From the NCBI GenBank assembly GCA_033557465.1, contig CM066043.1:109048278-109112277 (forward strand): DNA of 64,000 nt, in the 5' to 3' direction. Made by a program: the position numbers and the translations under genes. The DNA comes from Ichthyophis bannanicus (lineage: Eukaryota; Chordata; Amphibia; Gymnophiona; Ichthyophiidae). The notes under the pieces are model-generated. The model saw nothing but the letters and a program-made list of their open reading frames with translations, did not search any database and had not been told where the DNA came from. Shown piece by piece: positions 52,485-63,299 of this stretch (within the stretch, counting starts at the first letter, position 1; every line of letters begins with the position of its first letter).

Positions 52485-54336
52485 TGAAAATTGCCCAGAA
52501 ACGCAGAGAAGCTAAAGCCAGAGGAGAAAGAAAGACAATCGCAGAACTCAACAGAGATTTCCAACGTGCAGCAAGACAGGACAAGGAAAAGTACTACAAT
52601 GACACTTGCAAGGAAATAGAAGCAGAAACTATTAGAGGAAGAACAAGATCGGCTTTCCTAAAGCTACGAGAGTTAAAGAAAAGGTTCCAGCCTCGAATTG
52701 GAATGTTACAAGATGCTCAAGGTTCTATGCTGAATGATGCTGAGAAGATCAAGAAAAGGTGGAAGGAATATACAGAATTTTTTTATGATAAAGATCAAGT
52801 GGACCAACAGCCATTTCAACCTGTACCTTATGATCGGGAACCATTGGTGATGAAAGAAGAAGTTGAAGCAGCATTGAAAGCCTTATCAAAGAACAAAGCA
52901 CCAGGCATTGATTGCTGCAATACTTCTATGGGAATGCTATCTGATGCAGCTGTTACCGTACTTACAAGGCTCTGCCAAGAAATATGGAAGACAACATCAT
53001 GGCCAACTGACTGGAAAAGATCTGTGTTTATACCAATACTAAAGAAAGGTGATCCAACTGACTGTGGAAATTATCGCACAATCGCTCTGATCCCACATGC
53101 CAGCAAGATTCTACTGAAGATTATTCAAAAGAGACTACAACCATACCTGGAACAAGAACTACCTGACGTGCAAGCAGGGTTCAGGAAAGGGCGAGGAACG
53201 AGAGACACCATTGCGGATGTGAGATGGATCCTTGAAAAAAACTAAAGAATACCAAAAGGATATCTATTTGTGCTTTATCGACTATAGCAAGGCTTTTGAC
53301 TGTGTAAACCATGAGAAACTCTGGGCCACATTAAGAAGCATGGGTATACCAGAACACCTGATCGTTCTCTTGCGAAATCTGTACATTGATCAAGAAGCAA
53401 CAGTTCGAACGGACCAAGGAGAAACAGAATGGTTTAAAATAAGCAAAGGTGTAAGACAAGGCTGCATACTTTCCCCCTACCTATTTAATTTATATGCAGA
53501 ACAAATCAGCAGAGAAGCAGGATTGTATGAAGATTGGTGGAAGACTCATCAACAACCTTCGCTATGCTGATGATACCACATTACTGGCTGAAAGTGAAGA
53601 TGATCTGAAACATTTGCTTCTCACAATCAAAGAACATAGTCTCAAAATGGGCCTGCACCTTAATGTAAAGAAGGCAAAGATCATGACAACTGGCATAATC
53701 AACAGGTTCATCGTTGAAGGAGAAGAAATTGAAATTGTGAACAACTTTAACCTACTTGGATCAACTATCAATAAAGAAGCAACAAGCAGTCAAGAAATCA
53801 GACGATGCATTGCTCTTGGCAGAATGGCTATGAAAGACCTAGATAAGATTCTCAAGAGCAGATATGTCTCTCTCCATACAAAGATTCGACTTGTTCAAGC
53901 CATGGTATTTTCAATAACATCATATGGATGTGAAAGCTGGACAGTGAAAAAGACAGACAGGAAGAAAATTGATGCCTTTGAATTATGGTGCTGGCGGCGA
54001 ATACTGTGTATAGCATGGACTGCCCGAAGAACAAACCAGTCGGTACTAGAGGAGATCAAACCTAAGCTTTCTTTAGAAGCTCAGATGACAAGACTTTGAC
54101 TTTCATTCTTTGGACACATCATGCGAAGAGAGAGATCATTAGAGAAAGACATTATGCTTGGCAAGATAGAAGGTCAACGCAAAAGAGGAAGGCCAGCAAT
54201 GAGATGGATCGATACAATAACAGCAGCTATGGGTACCAGTCTGTCAACAATGAGCCGCCTGACTGAAGACCGAACACAATTTAGGATAGCTATCCAGAGG
54301 GTCGCCATGAATCGACTCCGACTCGACGGCACTTAA
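52485..54336 (+). pseudogene. BovB reverse transcriptase, broken
   Basis: The retrotransposase of RTE-BovB LINEs. Reads KNKAPGIDCCNTSM, GNYRTIALIPHASKILLKII and VQAGFRKGRGTRDTIADVRW, then a frameshift in an A-run near 53236. Next CFIDYSKAFDCVNHEKLW and GVRQGCILSPYLFNLYAEQ, another shift near 53540, then the catalytic YADD (NLRYADDTTLLAESEDD, 53556-53606). The C-terminal ESWTVKKTDRKKIDAFELWC and CWRRILCIAWTARRTNQ follow, a stop at 54097-54099, and GRPAMRWIDTI. Two shifts and one stop: not functional but fairly young. Confidence 0.88.
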
Positions 54337-54348
54337 CAACAACACAAG
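52485..54348 (+). mobile_element. RTE-BovB LINE, 5'-truncated
   Basis: Inserted in C2 gag. The 3' end GGGTCGCCATGAATCGACTCC then GACTCGACGGCACTTAACAAC is the typical BovB terminus. Only the reverse transcriptase and C-terminal part are present; the endonuclease is lost. Confidence 0.85.
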
Positions 54349-55018
54349 ACCCGGAAGGAACATTTAAGACGGCAGGGGGAGCTGTTCAGTTAGTTGGCCC
54401 CAGGATCAGCATTGGGGGTGGAATCCTTGCTGGCGTTGGGCGATTTGGTGTCACGCTCCCAGGCTTGGTCGGAGCCTTGGGATTGACATTCGTCAGTCGT
54501 CCTCGAAGGATCTACTCCGGCCAAATACTTCACTGAAGCCGAGGTCCAACCCAAGTGTGGAAGGTAAGACCTCCAGGACCTGTGTACAAATTCCTTGAAT
54601 CAATGTTGGGGACGAGAGGGAGCACGCCCCTAAGCAACCTCAGAGGGAGGCGTCAGTAACTGAGTCGGGGGATAGCGCCAGTTCCCCAAAGCCATTACCA
54701 TCTGGGACTCCCATTCCCTGGACCTGACACTGGCCTCGGAGCCCTCTAAGTCGGCGCCCACTTTGGCAGAACCATTGGGTATCAAGGCTCAGCAGCGCCC
54801 AACTCCCAGTCACTCCAGGTCGGTGCCTTTGACAGGACCATCCTTGTCCAGAATCTCCCCAGAGGATGCCCCTCCCATCCTTGAGGCTGGTCTGCTCAGT
54901 GTCGACTTCGTTGGCACCTGAATCGAGGCCTGGCACGTTGTTGGTTGGTTGCAGTTGCTCCCGCTCCATAGTCCTGTTGCCAGGTGTTGTCGCCGCTATC
55001 AGTCCGATGACCGAGGTG
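54349..55018 (+). pseudogene. C2 gag middle region
   Basis: Between the BovB and the hAT element. GC-rich, Ser/Pro-like coding flavour as in other DIRS gags, but no frame stays open long; I place it by position. Minus-strand openness (54640-54969) is a shadow. Confidence 0.5.
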
Positions 55019-55026
55019 CGCTAGCT

Positions 55027-55573
55027 CAGTGGTCCCCAACCCAGTCCTATGGGGCCCACCGGCCAGTCAGGTTTTCGGGATATCCCTAATGACTATGCAT
55101 GAGATATATATGCATTAGAGATATCCTGCCAACCTGACTGGTTTGTGGCCCTCCAGGGCTGGATTCGGAGACCCCTGCCTTACACCTCTGTCATTTAAGA
55201 TTGTGAGTGGGCAAGGTGCAGATGTCCAAGACATCAAAAAGGTTATATAGAATTTGTCACAGTCCTCCTCACTTCTCACCACCACCAAAAAATTGTCTAT
55301 TAGACAACTTTTTGGTGGTGGTGAGAATCGAGGAGGAATGTGACACATTCTATATACCCTTTCGATGTCTAGGACATCTGTACCTTGCCCACTCACAATC
55401 TTAAATGACAGAGGTGTAAGGCAGGGGTCTCCAAATCCAGCCCTGGAGGGCCACAAACCAGTCAGGTTGGCAGGATATCTCTAATGCATATATATCTCAT
55501 GCCATAGTCATTAGGGATATCCCGAAAACCTGACTGGCCGGTGGGCCCCATAGGACTGGGTTGGGGACCACTG
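55027..55573. mobile_element. palindromic hAT-type non-autonomous element
   Basis: 547 bp. Terminal inverted repeats start CAGTGGTCCCCAACCCAG and end CTGGGTTGGGGACCACTG. Flanked by a perfect 8-bp direct repeat, CGCTAGCT (55019-55026 and 55574-55581), diagnostic of hAT superfamily transposition. The whole element is nearly one inverted repeat of about 270 bp per arm around a centre at about 55299. Each arm itself ends in a second hAT-like end (CAGGGGTCTCC), so the arms are small hAT units facing each other. No ORF. Confidence 0.85.
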
Positions 55574-55581
55574 CGCTAGCT

Positions 55582-56636
55582 GACTCATCTGGCTCTGTCA
55601 GAATGAGAGACAGATGAGGAGCCTCCCGACACCATTCTCCACCAGAACATCCCCTCTAACCCATCTCTGTCACACCATCAGCAGCGGTCACCTCCAGAGG
55701 ACTTGGCTTTCCTGGGGTTTGTACGGGATATGTCCCCAGGCACTCAAGATCCTCCAGTACGAGGCTTTTCAGGATGCCCATGCACCCCCTCATTCTGTAG
55801 CGGCTGCTTTTCAGGATGTGGGAGACCCCAGTGACTGTGCCGATTGTGAACTGTCGACTTGATTCACAGTATTGAGTCAGCTGGAGCTCAGACTTTCAGA
55901 AAACACAGCTGCCACATAACTCCATGGTGATGGAGTCGACTATGCGTCGCATTAAAAGCCAGAAGAGACACTTCTCGGTGCCTCCAGGCAGGGAGGTACG
56001 CACTATAGATGCTTTTGGCAGAAAGTGTTTCCAGGGCTCCATACTTATGGCCCTGATCCAGGCATACCAGCTGTACAAGGGCATGTACCTGAGGGACCTG
56101 GCAAAGGATCTCGCTGGATTCTTGGCTGGGTTAGTAGGCAAACCTCTTAAGCACGTCAGACCCTAGTGTCAATCATGGAATGCTCCAAGTTTCAAACTCG
56201 GGCATCCTTTGATGACTTTGAGTCGGTGGCTTGGGTAGCTGCAGTGGGCATTAGTGCTCGACGCCTTGACTGGCTACAGTCATCAGACTTGGAGCAGTGG
56301 GTTCAGTATAAGCTAGCCAATATCCCGTGCTGGGGGGAAAATCTCTTCGGCAAGCCCATGACAGAGAAGGCCGATGAGCTGGAGAAGGAATTCATGACCA
56401 GAACTAGGCTGTCCAAGAAAGTGGCTGAACCTTCCTTTAGGAAGACTTTGGGGGGGGGGGGGGAGGAGTCCTTCCACCCAAAGTCCAAGAAGACTTTCGG
56501 AAACTGCCCCAGGTTTCAGGCCTGTCACACTCCCCCGCAGGGGCAGCAGGCCAAGGGCATGGCCCCCGTAAGCCAAAAGCCCCCAAACAGCACCCCAGCT
56601 GCAGCCTGGGGGGAGCTTTGGACTCCTTGGGCATAG
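55582..56636 (+). pseudogene. C2 gag C-terminal part, broken
   Basis: Collinear with the C-terminal half of A and D gags: VMESTMRRIKSQKRHFSV, TIDAFGRKCFQGSILM, YQLYKGMYLRDLAKDL (to a stop at 56164), then in another frame FESVAWVAAVGISARRLDWL, WVQYKLANIPCWGENLFGKP and a Lys/Pro tail. A G-run at 56450-56463 is a likely slippage site. Stops and shifts: at least three. Confidence 0.75.
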
Positions 56637-58485
56637 CTGCCCTCCACAAGGGGGTACAAGTTCATGGGAGGACGGCTGGTCCACTTGGCACACCAGTGGT
56701 CAAGTATCACCACGGACGAATGGGTGTTGCAGGTGGTTGGGGAAGGTGACCACCTCCTTTTTGTCCAACTGCCGCCTCTCTTCTTCCCCAGGGAATTATC
56801 TATGGACTCCTTGCAGAGGGAGCTTCTGCAACAGGAGCTCAAGATTTTACTCAGAGCGGTGGAGCCCCTCCCCCTGCCTCTCCAGGGCAGGGGGTTCTAC
56901 TCCTGCCATTTCCTTGTCCCCATAAAGACCAGGGGCTTCCAGCCCATCCTAGATCTATGGGATCTCAACCGCTTCCTGGTCAAGGAAAAGTTAGTGGTAT
57001 CTCTTGGAACCTTGTTGGCCTACCTCCTGCAGAGAAATTGACTATGCTACTTGGATCTCAAAGATACCTAATCACATCCTGATACATCCAAGGCACTGTC
57101 AATATCTCCAGTTTGTCTTTGGCAGGTGACACTATTAGTACTGGGTACTCCCCTTCGGCCTCGCCTTGACTCCCAGGGATATTCACAAAATGCCTGGCAG
57201 TCATGACCGCTTACCTCTTACTCCTGGGAGTGTTCATTTTCCCATACCTGGATGACTGGCTCATTTGAGCCACCGCTTCAGAAGAGGTGTGCAATGCAAT
57301 GCAGCACACTTTAGGGTTGGCTGCTCCAGAGCCTGGGCTTTTGGTGAACTTCCTGAAGTCTCACCTATGTCTCATCCAGCAACTGGAGATCATCGGTGCC
57401 CTACTCAATTCCACTCAAGTGAGAGTGTTTCTACCTCTCGATCGAGCACAGCGCCTATCAGCCCTGGCCCAGGCCATGCAAGGCGGCCTAGCAGTGACCG
57501 CCAGACAGATGTTCAGTCCTGGGGCACATGGGCTCCACCGTCCATGTCACACCATTTGCCTGTCTCTGCATGAGGCAGGCACAGTGGATGCTCAGCGCCC
57601 AGTTGGACGCAAGCTTCTGGTCGTCTGGAGTACCATATCCTGGTAACGCCAGCGCTAGCGACCTCCCTCGCCTGGTGGCAGGACCCCTCAACCTCTGAGC
57701 TGGCCTGCCCTTCCAGGCTCCCATAGCATGCTCCATCCTCACAACAGCTGCGTCCAAACTGGGCTGTGGGTCCAATATAATCATCTGCAGTTGCAGGCCC
57801 CATGGTCACCAGAGGAGAGTGCCTCACAGATCAACCTACTGGAACTCACAGCTTGCTACCATGATCTGCGAGTCTTCTAGGGTTATCTGGAAGGGCAGGT
57901 GGTTCATGTTCAGATGTTCAACCAGGTGGCGATGTACTACATCACAAGCAAGGGGGCATGGGGTCTTACAACCTCTGCTGGGAGACGGTGTGCATCTGGA
58001 ACTTCATGATGGGGAAGAATATCTCCCTCAGGGCAGTGTACATGCTGGGCCAGGACAATGTGCTTGCCTGAGCCACGTCCCCCAGCCGTGCTGGGAGAGA
58101 TTTTCTGGTGTTGGTGGACCCTGGAGATCAACGACTTTGCCATTCCAGACAACACACAGCTGCCATGCTTCTGCTCTCGGAGCTGCAATGCTTCTGACAC
58201 ACATTTCTCCTCCCCTGGTCTGGGGGGTTCCTATATGTGTTCCTACCTACACCCCTGGTGCTGCAGACCCTACTCAATTTCCAAGCAGAAGCTGCCACAG
58301 TCATTTTCATTGTACCCAGGTGGCCCAGGCAACCCTGGTTCTCCCTACTTCTGCATCTGTCCCGCAGGGATCCACTACTGCTGGGGAGCCCCCTGGACCT
58401 GCTATCTCTGGAGGATGGGGCACTGCTGCACCCAAACCTCTCATCCCTGGCTCTGATGGTCTATTTGCTGAGAGGCTATCTATAG
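56637..58485 (+). pseudogene. DIRS reverse transcriptase-RNase H of C2, broken
   Basis: RT reads WSSITTDEWVLQVVGEGDHL, GFYSCHFLVPIKTRGFQPIL, LNRFLVKEKLVVSLGTLL, then a stop at 57039; the rest is frameshifted. The catalytic FPYLDDWL lies at 57238-57261 with a stop (TGA) just after it at 57268-57270. RNase H traces appear between 57700 and 58060 (QINLLELTA near 57830; NQVAMYYITSKGAW near 57917). The terminal VPRWPRQPWFSLLLHLSR is at about 58312-58365. Non-functional. Confidence 0.76.
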
Positions 58486-59335
58486 CGCATCATTTCCTAT
58501 CCAGGCAGGTTGAGTAGTTTCTCCTTGCGTGGAGTCCTTATGCAAGGCAATGGGCGTATGCTTTTAAGTGGCGCAGGTTTTCGCATTGGTGTGCGGATGA
58601 AGGTCTCAACCCCTTCTCCTGTGTGATGACAGATATCCTGCAGTGCCTCTTGTATTTGTCAGGGGCTGGTCTAAGTCCAACACAGTCAGTGCACCTCTGT
58701 GCCATCTCGGCTCATTATCATACAGTGGATGGCCAGGCGGTGTCGCTGCATCCTCTGGTGAACAGATTCATACGGGGCTGTCTCCTCTCCCAACCCCTCG
58801 ATCTGTCTGCCGCTGATGGCATAGGACCTCAATGTGGTATTGGGGAAGCTTATAGCTCCATCTTTTAAACCCTTGGCCACCTGCCATCTCAAGTATCTTA
58901 ACTGGAAAGTTGTGTTCCTGGTGGTGCCTATCTCCGCCAGGCATGTGAGCGAGCTGCAGGCACTGGTGGCTCACGCGTCCTGCATTAGGTTCTACAGAAA
59001 TAGGGTTGTCCTTCGGACTCACCCTAAATTCTTGCGAAAGATTGTCTCTGCCTTTCATTTGAATCAAGAGGTGGTGTTGCCCACCTTCTTTCCTAGGCCT
59101 CATTCTTCTAGGGCAGAGGCGCCTCTGCACACACTTGACTGAGCATTCATTGCCCTTTTACATCCAGAGGACGCAGCCCTTTGCCGCTCAACGCAGCTCT
59201 TTGTCTTTCTTTTGACCCCAGTTGACTGGGGCTTGCAGTCCCCAATTGCATCTTCTCATGCTAGGTGGATGACTGCATTTCCTTTGCTGCACACTACTGT
59301 CTGGAGGAGACCTCCTGGAGGGACACTGCCTTTTG
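58486..59335 (+). pseudogene. DIRS tyrosine recombinase of C2, broken
   Basis: N-terminal part with DILQCLLYLSGAGLSPTQS and VHLCAISAHY (58635-58720). Catalytic part with KYLNWKVVFLVVPISARHVSELQAL (58890-58970): the first Arg is in SARHVSEL, where a second Arg is replaced by His. HPKFLRKIVSAFHLNQEVVL follows, with a stop near 59141. The Tyr block is seen at about 59280-59300 (AHYCLEETSW) after a deletion of the His-x-x-Arg part. Inactive. Confidence 0.72.
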
Positions 59336-59536
59336 GCCAGGCAGTATTCCGCCACCTTTTCGGGGAATAATGCAACTCCTGTCCTCTGACCCGTGATGTC
59401 CAAGCTACTGGGGTGGGGATTGCATCTTCGCTGCTGCAGTCTCAAACTTCCACTCTATCAGCACCCCCTGCTGCCCTTCACGATCCACCTTTTGGCCTGG
59501 GCTTTACAGTTGTTTTTTCAGTAGCCTATAGCTTCG

Positions 59537-59871
59537 GAGTCCCATATGTGAAGACTACTTCCTGCTTGTTCCTGGAGAAAGCGTAGTTACTCACCTGTAA
59601 CAGGTGTTCTCTGGGGACAGCAGGAATCTGTCCTCACAGCCCTCTCTCCTCCCTATGGAGTTATTTCATTTATGCCTTATTGAGCTATGTCATGATACTG
59701 AGGTAAGATGGCACCTTTAGGTGGGAAGGTGACAAAGGTGCAAGTCCCAAAAGCTTTCTTTGAAAACTGGGGATTGGATCCGCATGGGCTCTGTCGATGT
59801 TGACGTCACCCATATGTGAGGACTGATTCCTGCTGTTCCCAGAGAATACCTGTTACGGGTGAGTAACAACG
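59537..59871 (+). repeat. ICR and right terminal repeat of C2
   Basis: The ICR (59537-59640) contains GTGAAGACTACTTCCTGCTTG and CACCTGTAACAGGTG, very like the family A ICR. The right repeat follows at about 59705-59850. The element ends near 59871 with GGGTGAGTAACAACG, a weaker splice-donor-like end than in A2 and A3. Confidence 0.8.
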
Positions 59872-59984
59872 CTTTCCAGTTGATTCCCACACTTGTAGTT
59901 TACAGGCAGGACATCTCTCCTGTTCAGTTTTTGGTACTGCATGGGTATTCTTTAGTAGCATGAAATATTAGAATGCTAGTTTTC
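59872..59984 (+). other. spacer, no recognisable element
   Basis: Short sequence between C2 and a D-type terminus fragment. Nothing identified. Confidence 0.4.
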
Positions 59985-60180
59985 CTTACTGTCCACCAGA
60001 CCAGTCCAGAACGAATGGGTTATATCCCTTTACCAGTGGAAGGAAACAGAATAGAAGGCTGTGATTTTTCCCATATAGGGCACCGTGCAGTCACATTGCT
60101 CCTCCAGTATTTCTCTGTCTCCAGCAGATAGACAGTAAACCGTGCTCTGGTGGATGAAGGATTTGACTATATAAAATAGA
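59985..60180 (+). mobile_element. D-type DIRS left-terminus fragment
   Basis: CCACCAGACCAGTCCAGAAC...TTATATCCC and CTCCAGCAGATAGACAG resemble the left end of D2 and D3. No coding part follows; a truncated or interrupted copy. Confidence 0.55.
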
Positions 60181-60650
60181 AACCTTTAACACAAACTCTT
60201 TATTTTTATTGGAGATTTTCAATGTACATCCAAAAACATATACTATAAGAAACATTATGATACAATGTAACTCAGGAAATTTTGCAAATCAAACAAATCT
60301 CATCCAATTAGACCACAGTATTTAACAATGAAGGGCATCATGAAAAAACCCACCGTAAGGTCTAAAATTAAATTATATAAATCAAAAACAGGGCGGAGAT
60401 TTAAGCATCAGCCATATGGAATTTCAGGATGACTATCAGCCCCTCTCTTACAACTAGGAATTACAAAAGCTGCCCTGGCTTAAACACAAATGTCTTAGTC
60501 TGATAGGAAATTATACACCGAGAAGGAACTCTCAAACAACGCCCCCCCTCCCGGAGATATCCCTTGACCTAAGTTCAAGGAAGTCCTTCCTCCTCTGTTG
60601 GGTTACAAATGACAAATCAGGGAAAATACATAAGAGCCATAGAACTGCAC
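60181..60650 (-). mobile_element. possible antisense LINE 3' UTR fragment
   Basis: Begins near TTTATTTTTATTGGAGATTTT, which on the minus strand is an A-rich retroposon-like tail, followed by AT-rich sequence without ORFs. The only evidence is the tail and position between two D termini. L1 is a guess. Confidence 0.3.
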
Positions 60651-60907
60651 ATTCCAGATCATCCTGCTAGACCAGTCCAGACAAGTGGGTTGTGTTCCCC
60701 TGCCAGCAGATGTTTGAGACAGAGAAAGTGCCAGAAGCTTTGACTCATCCCTGGCATACATAGTGCATCCCCTAGGAGCCATCTTCAGTATTTCTGTCTC
60801 CAGCAGATGATGGTTGTTTTTCCCTTTCTCCTGGCACTTCACTCTGAGCTTGTGGAGCTAGCACGTTTTTGGACAAGTGGATGTCTCCAGGGTGCACTGG
60901 AGGTGCC

Positions 60908-61205
60908 TCCCCTTGGAATTTATTTATTTATTTAACCAGTTTTCTATTCCTCCTTATCCTTCAATGAAAGCGGTTTACATTATGTAATCACTACAAACAG
61001 GTACTGGATACATTTCCTTGACCCCAAAGGGCTTACAATCTGTGTACCTGAGGCAACGGAGGGTTAAGTGGCTTGCTCAAGGCCACAAGGAGTGCCTATA
61101 GGACTAGAAACCCCAGTCCCTCCGTCCTGAGGTTGCTGTTCCCAGGTGGGACTTGAACCTCTGGCCTAAGGTACCGTGTCCTAACCACTAGGCGACTCTG
61201 CCACA
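60908..61205 (-). mobile_element. MIR-like tRNA-derived SINE
   Basis: Minus strand. The tRNA-like head near 61205-61135 has an A box (TAGTGGTTAGGAC) and a B box (GGTTCAAGTCC) for RNA polymerase III. A CORE-like middle includes CTCCGTTGCCTCAGG, and the L2-like tail with AAACCGCTTTC ends in TTAAATAAATAAATAAATT. The same family is split by B3. Confidence 0.82.
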
Positions 61206-61886
61206 TTTTTGAGGTTGAGCACCTGGTCAAGAGGATTAGGATTGCTCCCTTCCAAATAGGGACAGGCTTCTGGTCACGAGGACCAGTTAGCCTGAGCTGG
61301 CAGGGGGACCAGTCTTCAGTGGCTCTGGTTGAGTAGAAATTCCCTTTGTTATTTTCTAAGCAGCTAGATTATAGGTAGAAAACCTCAGACACATCAGAAC
61401 AGCCAAACGCCAGAGCTCTGCACCGGCGAACAGAAGATCACAGTGAGTTGCCATCCTCTCCCCCCTCTACCCAGCAGCCTGTACCGGCGCTTGCCTGGAA
61501 AGAGATCTGCCGTTGCTCTCTGCTCAGTTTGGCCCCTGGCATTGTATTGGCATTGGTGTCTTCTTGCCCTTTGGACATGGGCTTTGCGCTGGCATTGGAC
61601 CCCTAGCGCTGCTCACCCTGCCCTCTGGCACAGCGTCACTGACCTTACAAGCAGTAGCTACAGCGGACACATTTTTGACCGGCATCCCTCTGGCAGTAGC
61701 TGCAGCGGGAGTCGCGGTTCAGCAGGAACAGTTGGGCACAGCTGCTCTCCGGCATAGTCCCCTCGGCCTGCTTCCCTGCAGTGAGTCATGCTGCTAGTGG
61801 CGGTCATTTTATCTGTGTTTCCACCTTTTGCAACAATATAGGGGCTCTCCTTCATTCCGCCAAGCTCCGTTTGATCCCAGCGCAGC
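61206..61886 (+). promoter_or_regulatory. leader of D3
   Basis: Continuation of the D3 untranslated leader after the SINE, up to the gag ATG. Contains no ORF with recognisable similarity. Promoter signals cannot be placed. Confidence 0.4.
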
Positions 61887-63285
61887 ATGCCTTCCTCACT
61901 CCCCCGTTGCTTAGCTTGTGGACATAAGCGCAGATACCTGGTAAACTGGCTATGCGCTTTATGTGCTTCAGACCCAGGTGAGACCTTCGTGGCCACCTCG
62001 GACCCCCCAGCACTAGATCGGGAGGCCACGGCAGAATTGAATCAGTCTTCTACCTCCTCTCCACCTCAACTTGACTCCAATCAGGACGGTCTGGCAGTGG
62101 CACCTGTAGGTGCTTCCTCTCCCCGCCTCCTTCCCCAGCAGCACCTCGCAGAGGACCTAGGGGACTCTGCCCATTCTCAGTCTTTTTTTAGGAAAGCCTG
62201 AGTCCCTCCATACTAGGTGCAAGCCTTGCATAAGCACACACACAGGTCTGAAGATACAGACTGCCTCGGCTGCTGAACAGGGCGACCTGCCCGGCTCGGA
62301 CTCCTCAACCGAGTTCTCAGACTAGGAGTCCAATGGGAACACCTCCCCGAGACCCATACTCATCAGGATCTCCCGTCGGACCCCTCCCCGCCCCCCGTTT
62401 CAGCAGTGCTCGTCACTTGAGGACACCACCTTCCTGGTGTTCGTCTGGGATATGACATGGACTCTTAACCTGGAGGAGGACCCTCGAGCCGATGAACTCT
62501 ACATTCTTCAGTACGAGTCCCTGCCTAGGGAGTCTCTCATTGTCCTGGTCCCTCCCGTTCTGTTTTGGCTGCTGCTCCACATGTGGGAGGCACCCGCCTC
62601 TGTCCCCATTGTGAGTAAGCGCCTCGACACTAGGTACAAGGTACAACGTGGCCCTGGGTTCAGAAAGACCCAGCTCCCCCACACCTCCATGATGGTGGAG
62701 TCAGCCATGAGGAAACAGAAGAGCCCGAAGTCGCACTTGTCGTTCCGCCCCCCCCCCCCCCCGGGCCGGGATTCGAGAGCCCTTGATGCCCTGGGGTGCA
62801 AGGCTTACCAAGACTCCATGCTCTCTTGTCGCATTCAAGCGTACCAACTTTACATGGGCATGTTCTTACGCGACTTGGCCAAGGAGCTCCGAGGTTTCTT
62901 CGTGGGCCTCGAGTGTGAGCCTCTCAATAGGCTCAGTGCCCTGTTGAAGTCGGTCGCAGATTGCTCCAAATACCTCTCACGAGCTGCCTACGATGGATTT
63001 GAGTCATCGGCTGTAGTGATGGCCGCGGGCATCAGGACCCGCCGCTAGGTATGGCTCCAATCGTCAGATTTGGAGCAATGGGTGCAGGAAAAACTCCTGG
63101 ACGTCCTCTACCTCGGCGAGCAGCTCTTTGGCAAGCCGATGGAGGATAAAGCCGCGGAGATAGAGACTGAGTTCGTCACCAGAACTAGTCTCTCGTGCAA
63201 GACCTCCACCTTTCCCCGGAAAAAGCAACAGACCAAAAAGCCTTTCTTCCCAAGAAGGTTCTTCAGTAGCCGACTATCCCCTTGA
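61887..63285 (+). pseudogene. DIRS gag-like protein of D3, broken
   Basis: Starts at ATG 61887. Zinc-ribbon-like pairs C8/C11 and C23/C26 (CLACGHKRRYLVNWLCALC). The first frame stops at 62199. The next frames give RLDTRYKVQRGPGFRKTQLP, MMVESAMRKQKSPKSHLSF, then, across a C-run (62749-62762), LDALGCKAYQDSML and AYQLYMGMFLRDLAKELRG, a stop at 63046, then LQSSDLEQWVQEKLLD and a Lys-rich tail ending at 63283. Closest in this window to C2 gag. Confidence 0.8.
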
Positions 63286-63299
63286 CGACCACTCCAGCA

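Larger units (their letters stand above)
51938..59871 (+). mobile_element. DIRS-like retrotransposon copy C2
   Basis: Order: left terminus, gag (split by a BovB LINE and by a hAT element), RT-RNase H, YR, ICR, right terminus. Its ends resemble those of family A (GGAACAAGCAGGAAG..., CACCTGTAACAGGTG), while its interior is diverged. All ORFs are broken. Confidence 0.85.

Noticed and set aside
61135..61205. tRNA gene
   Set aside because: The A and B boxes are present, but the sequence continues into a CORE-like body and LINE-like tail and does not close a tRNA cloverleaf; it is a SINE head.
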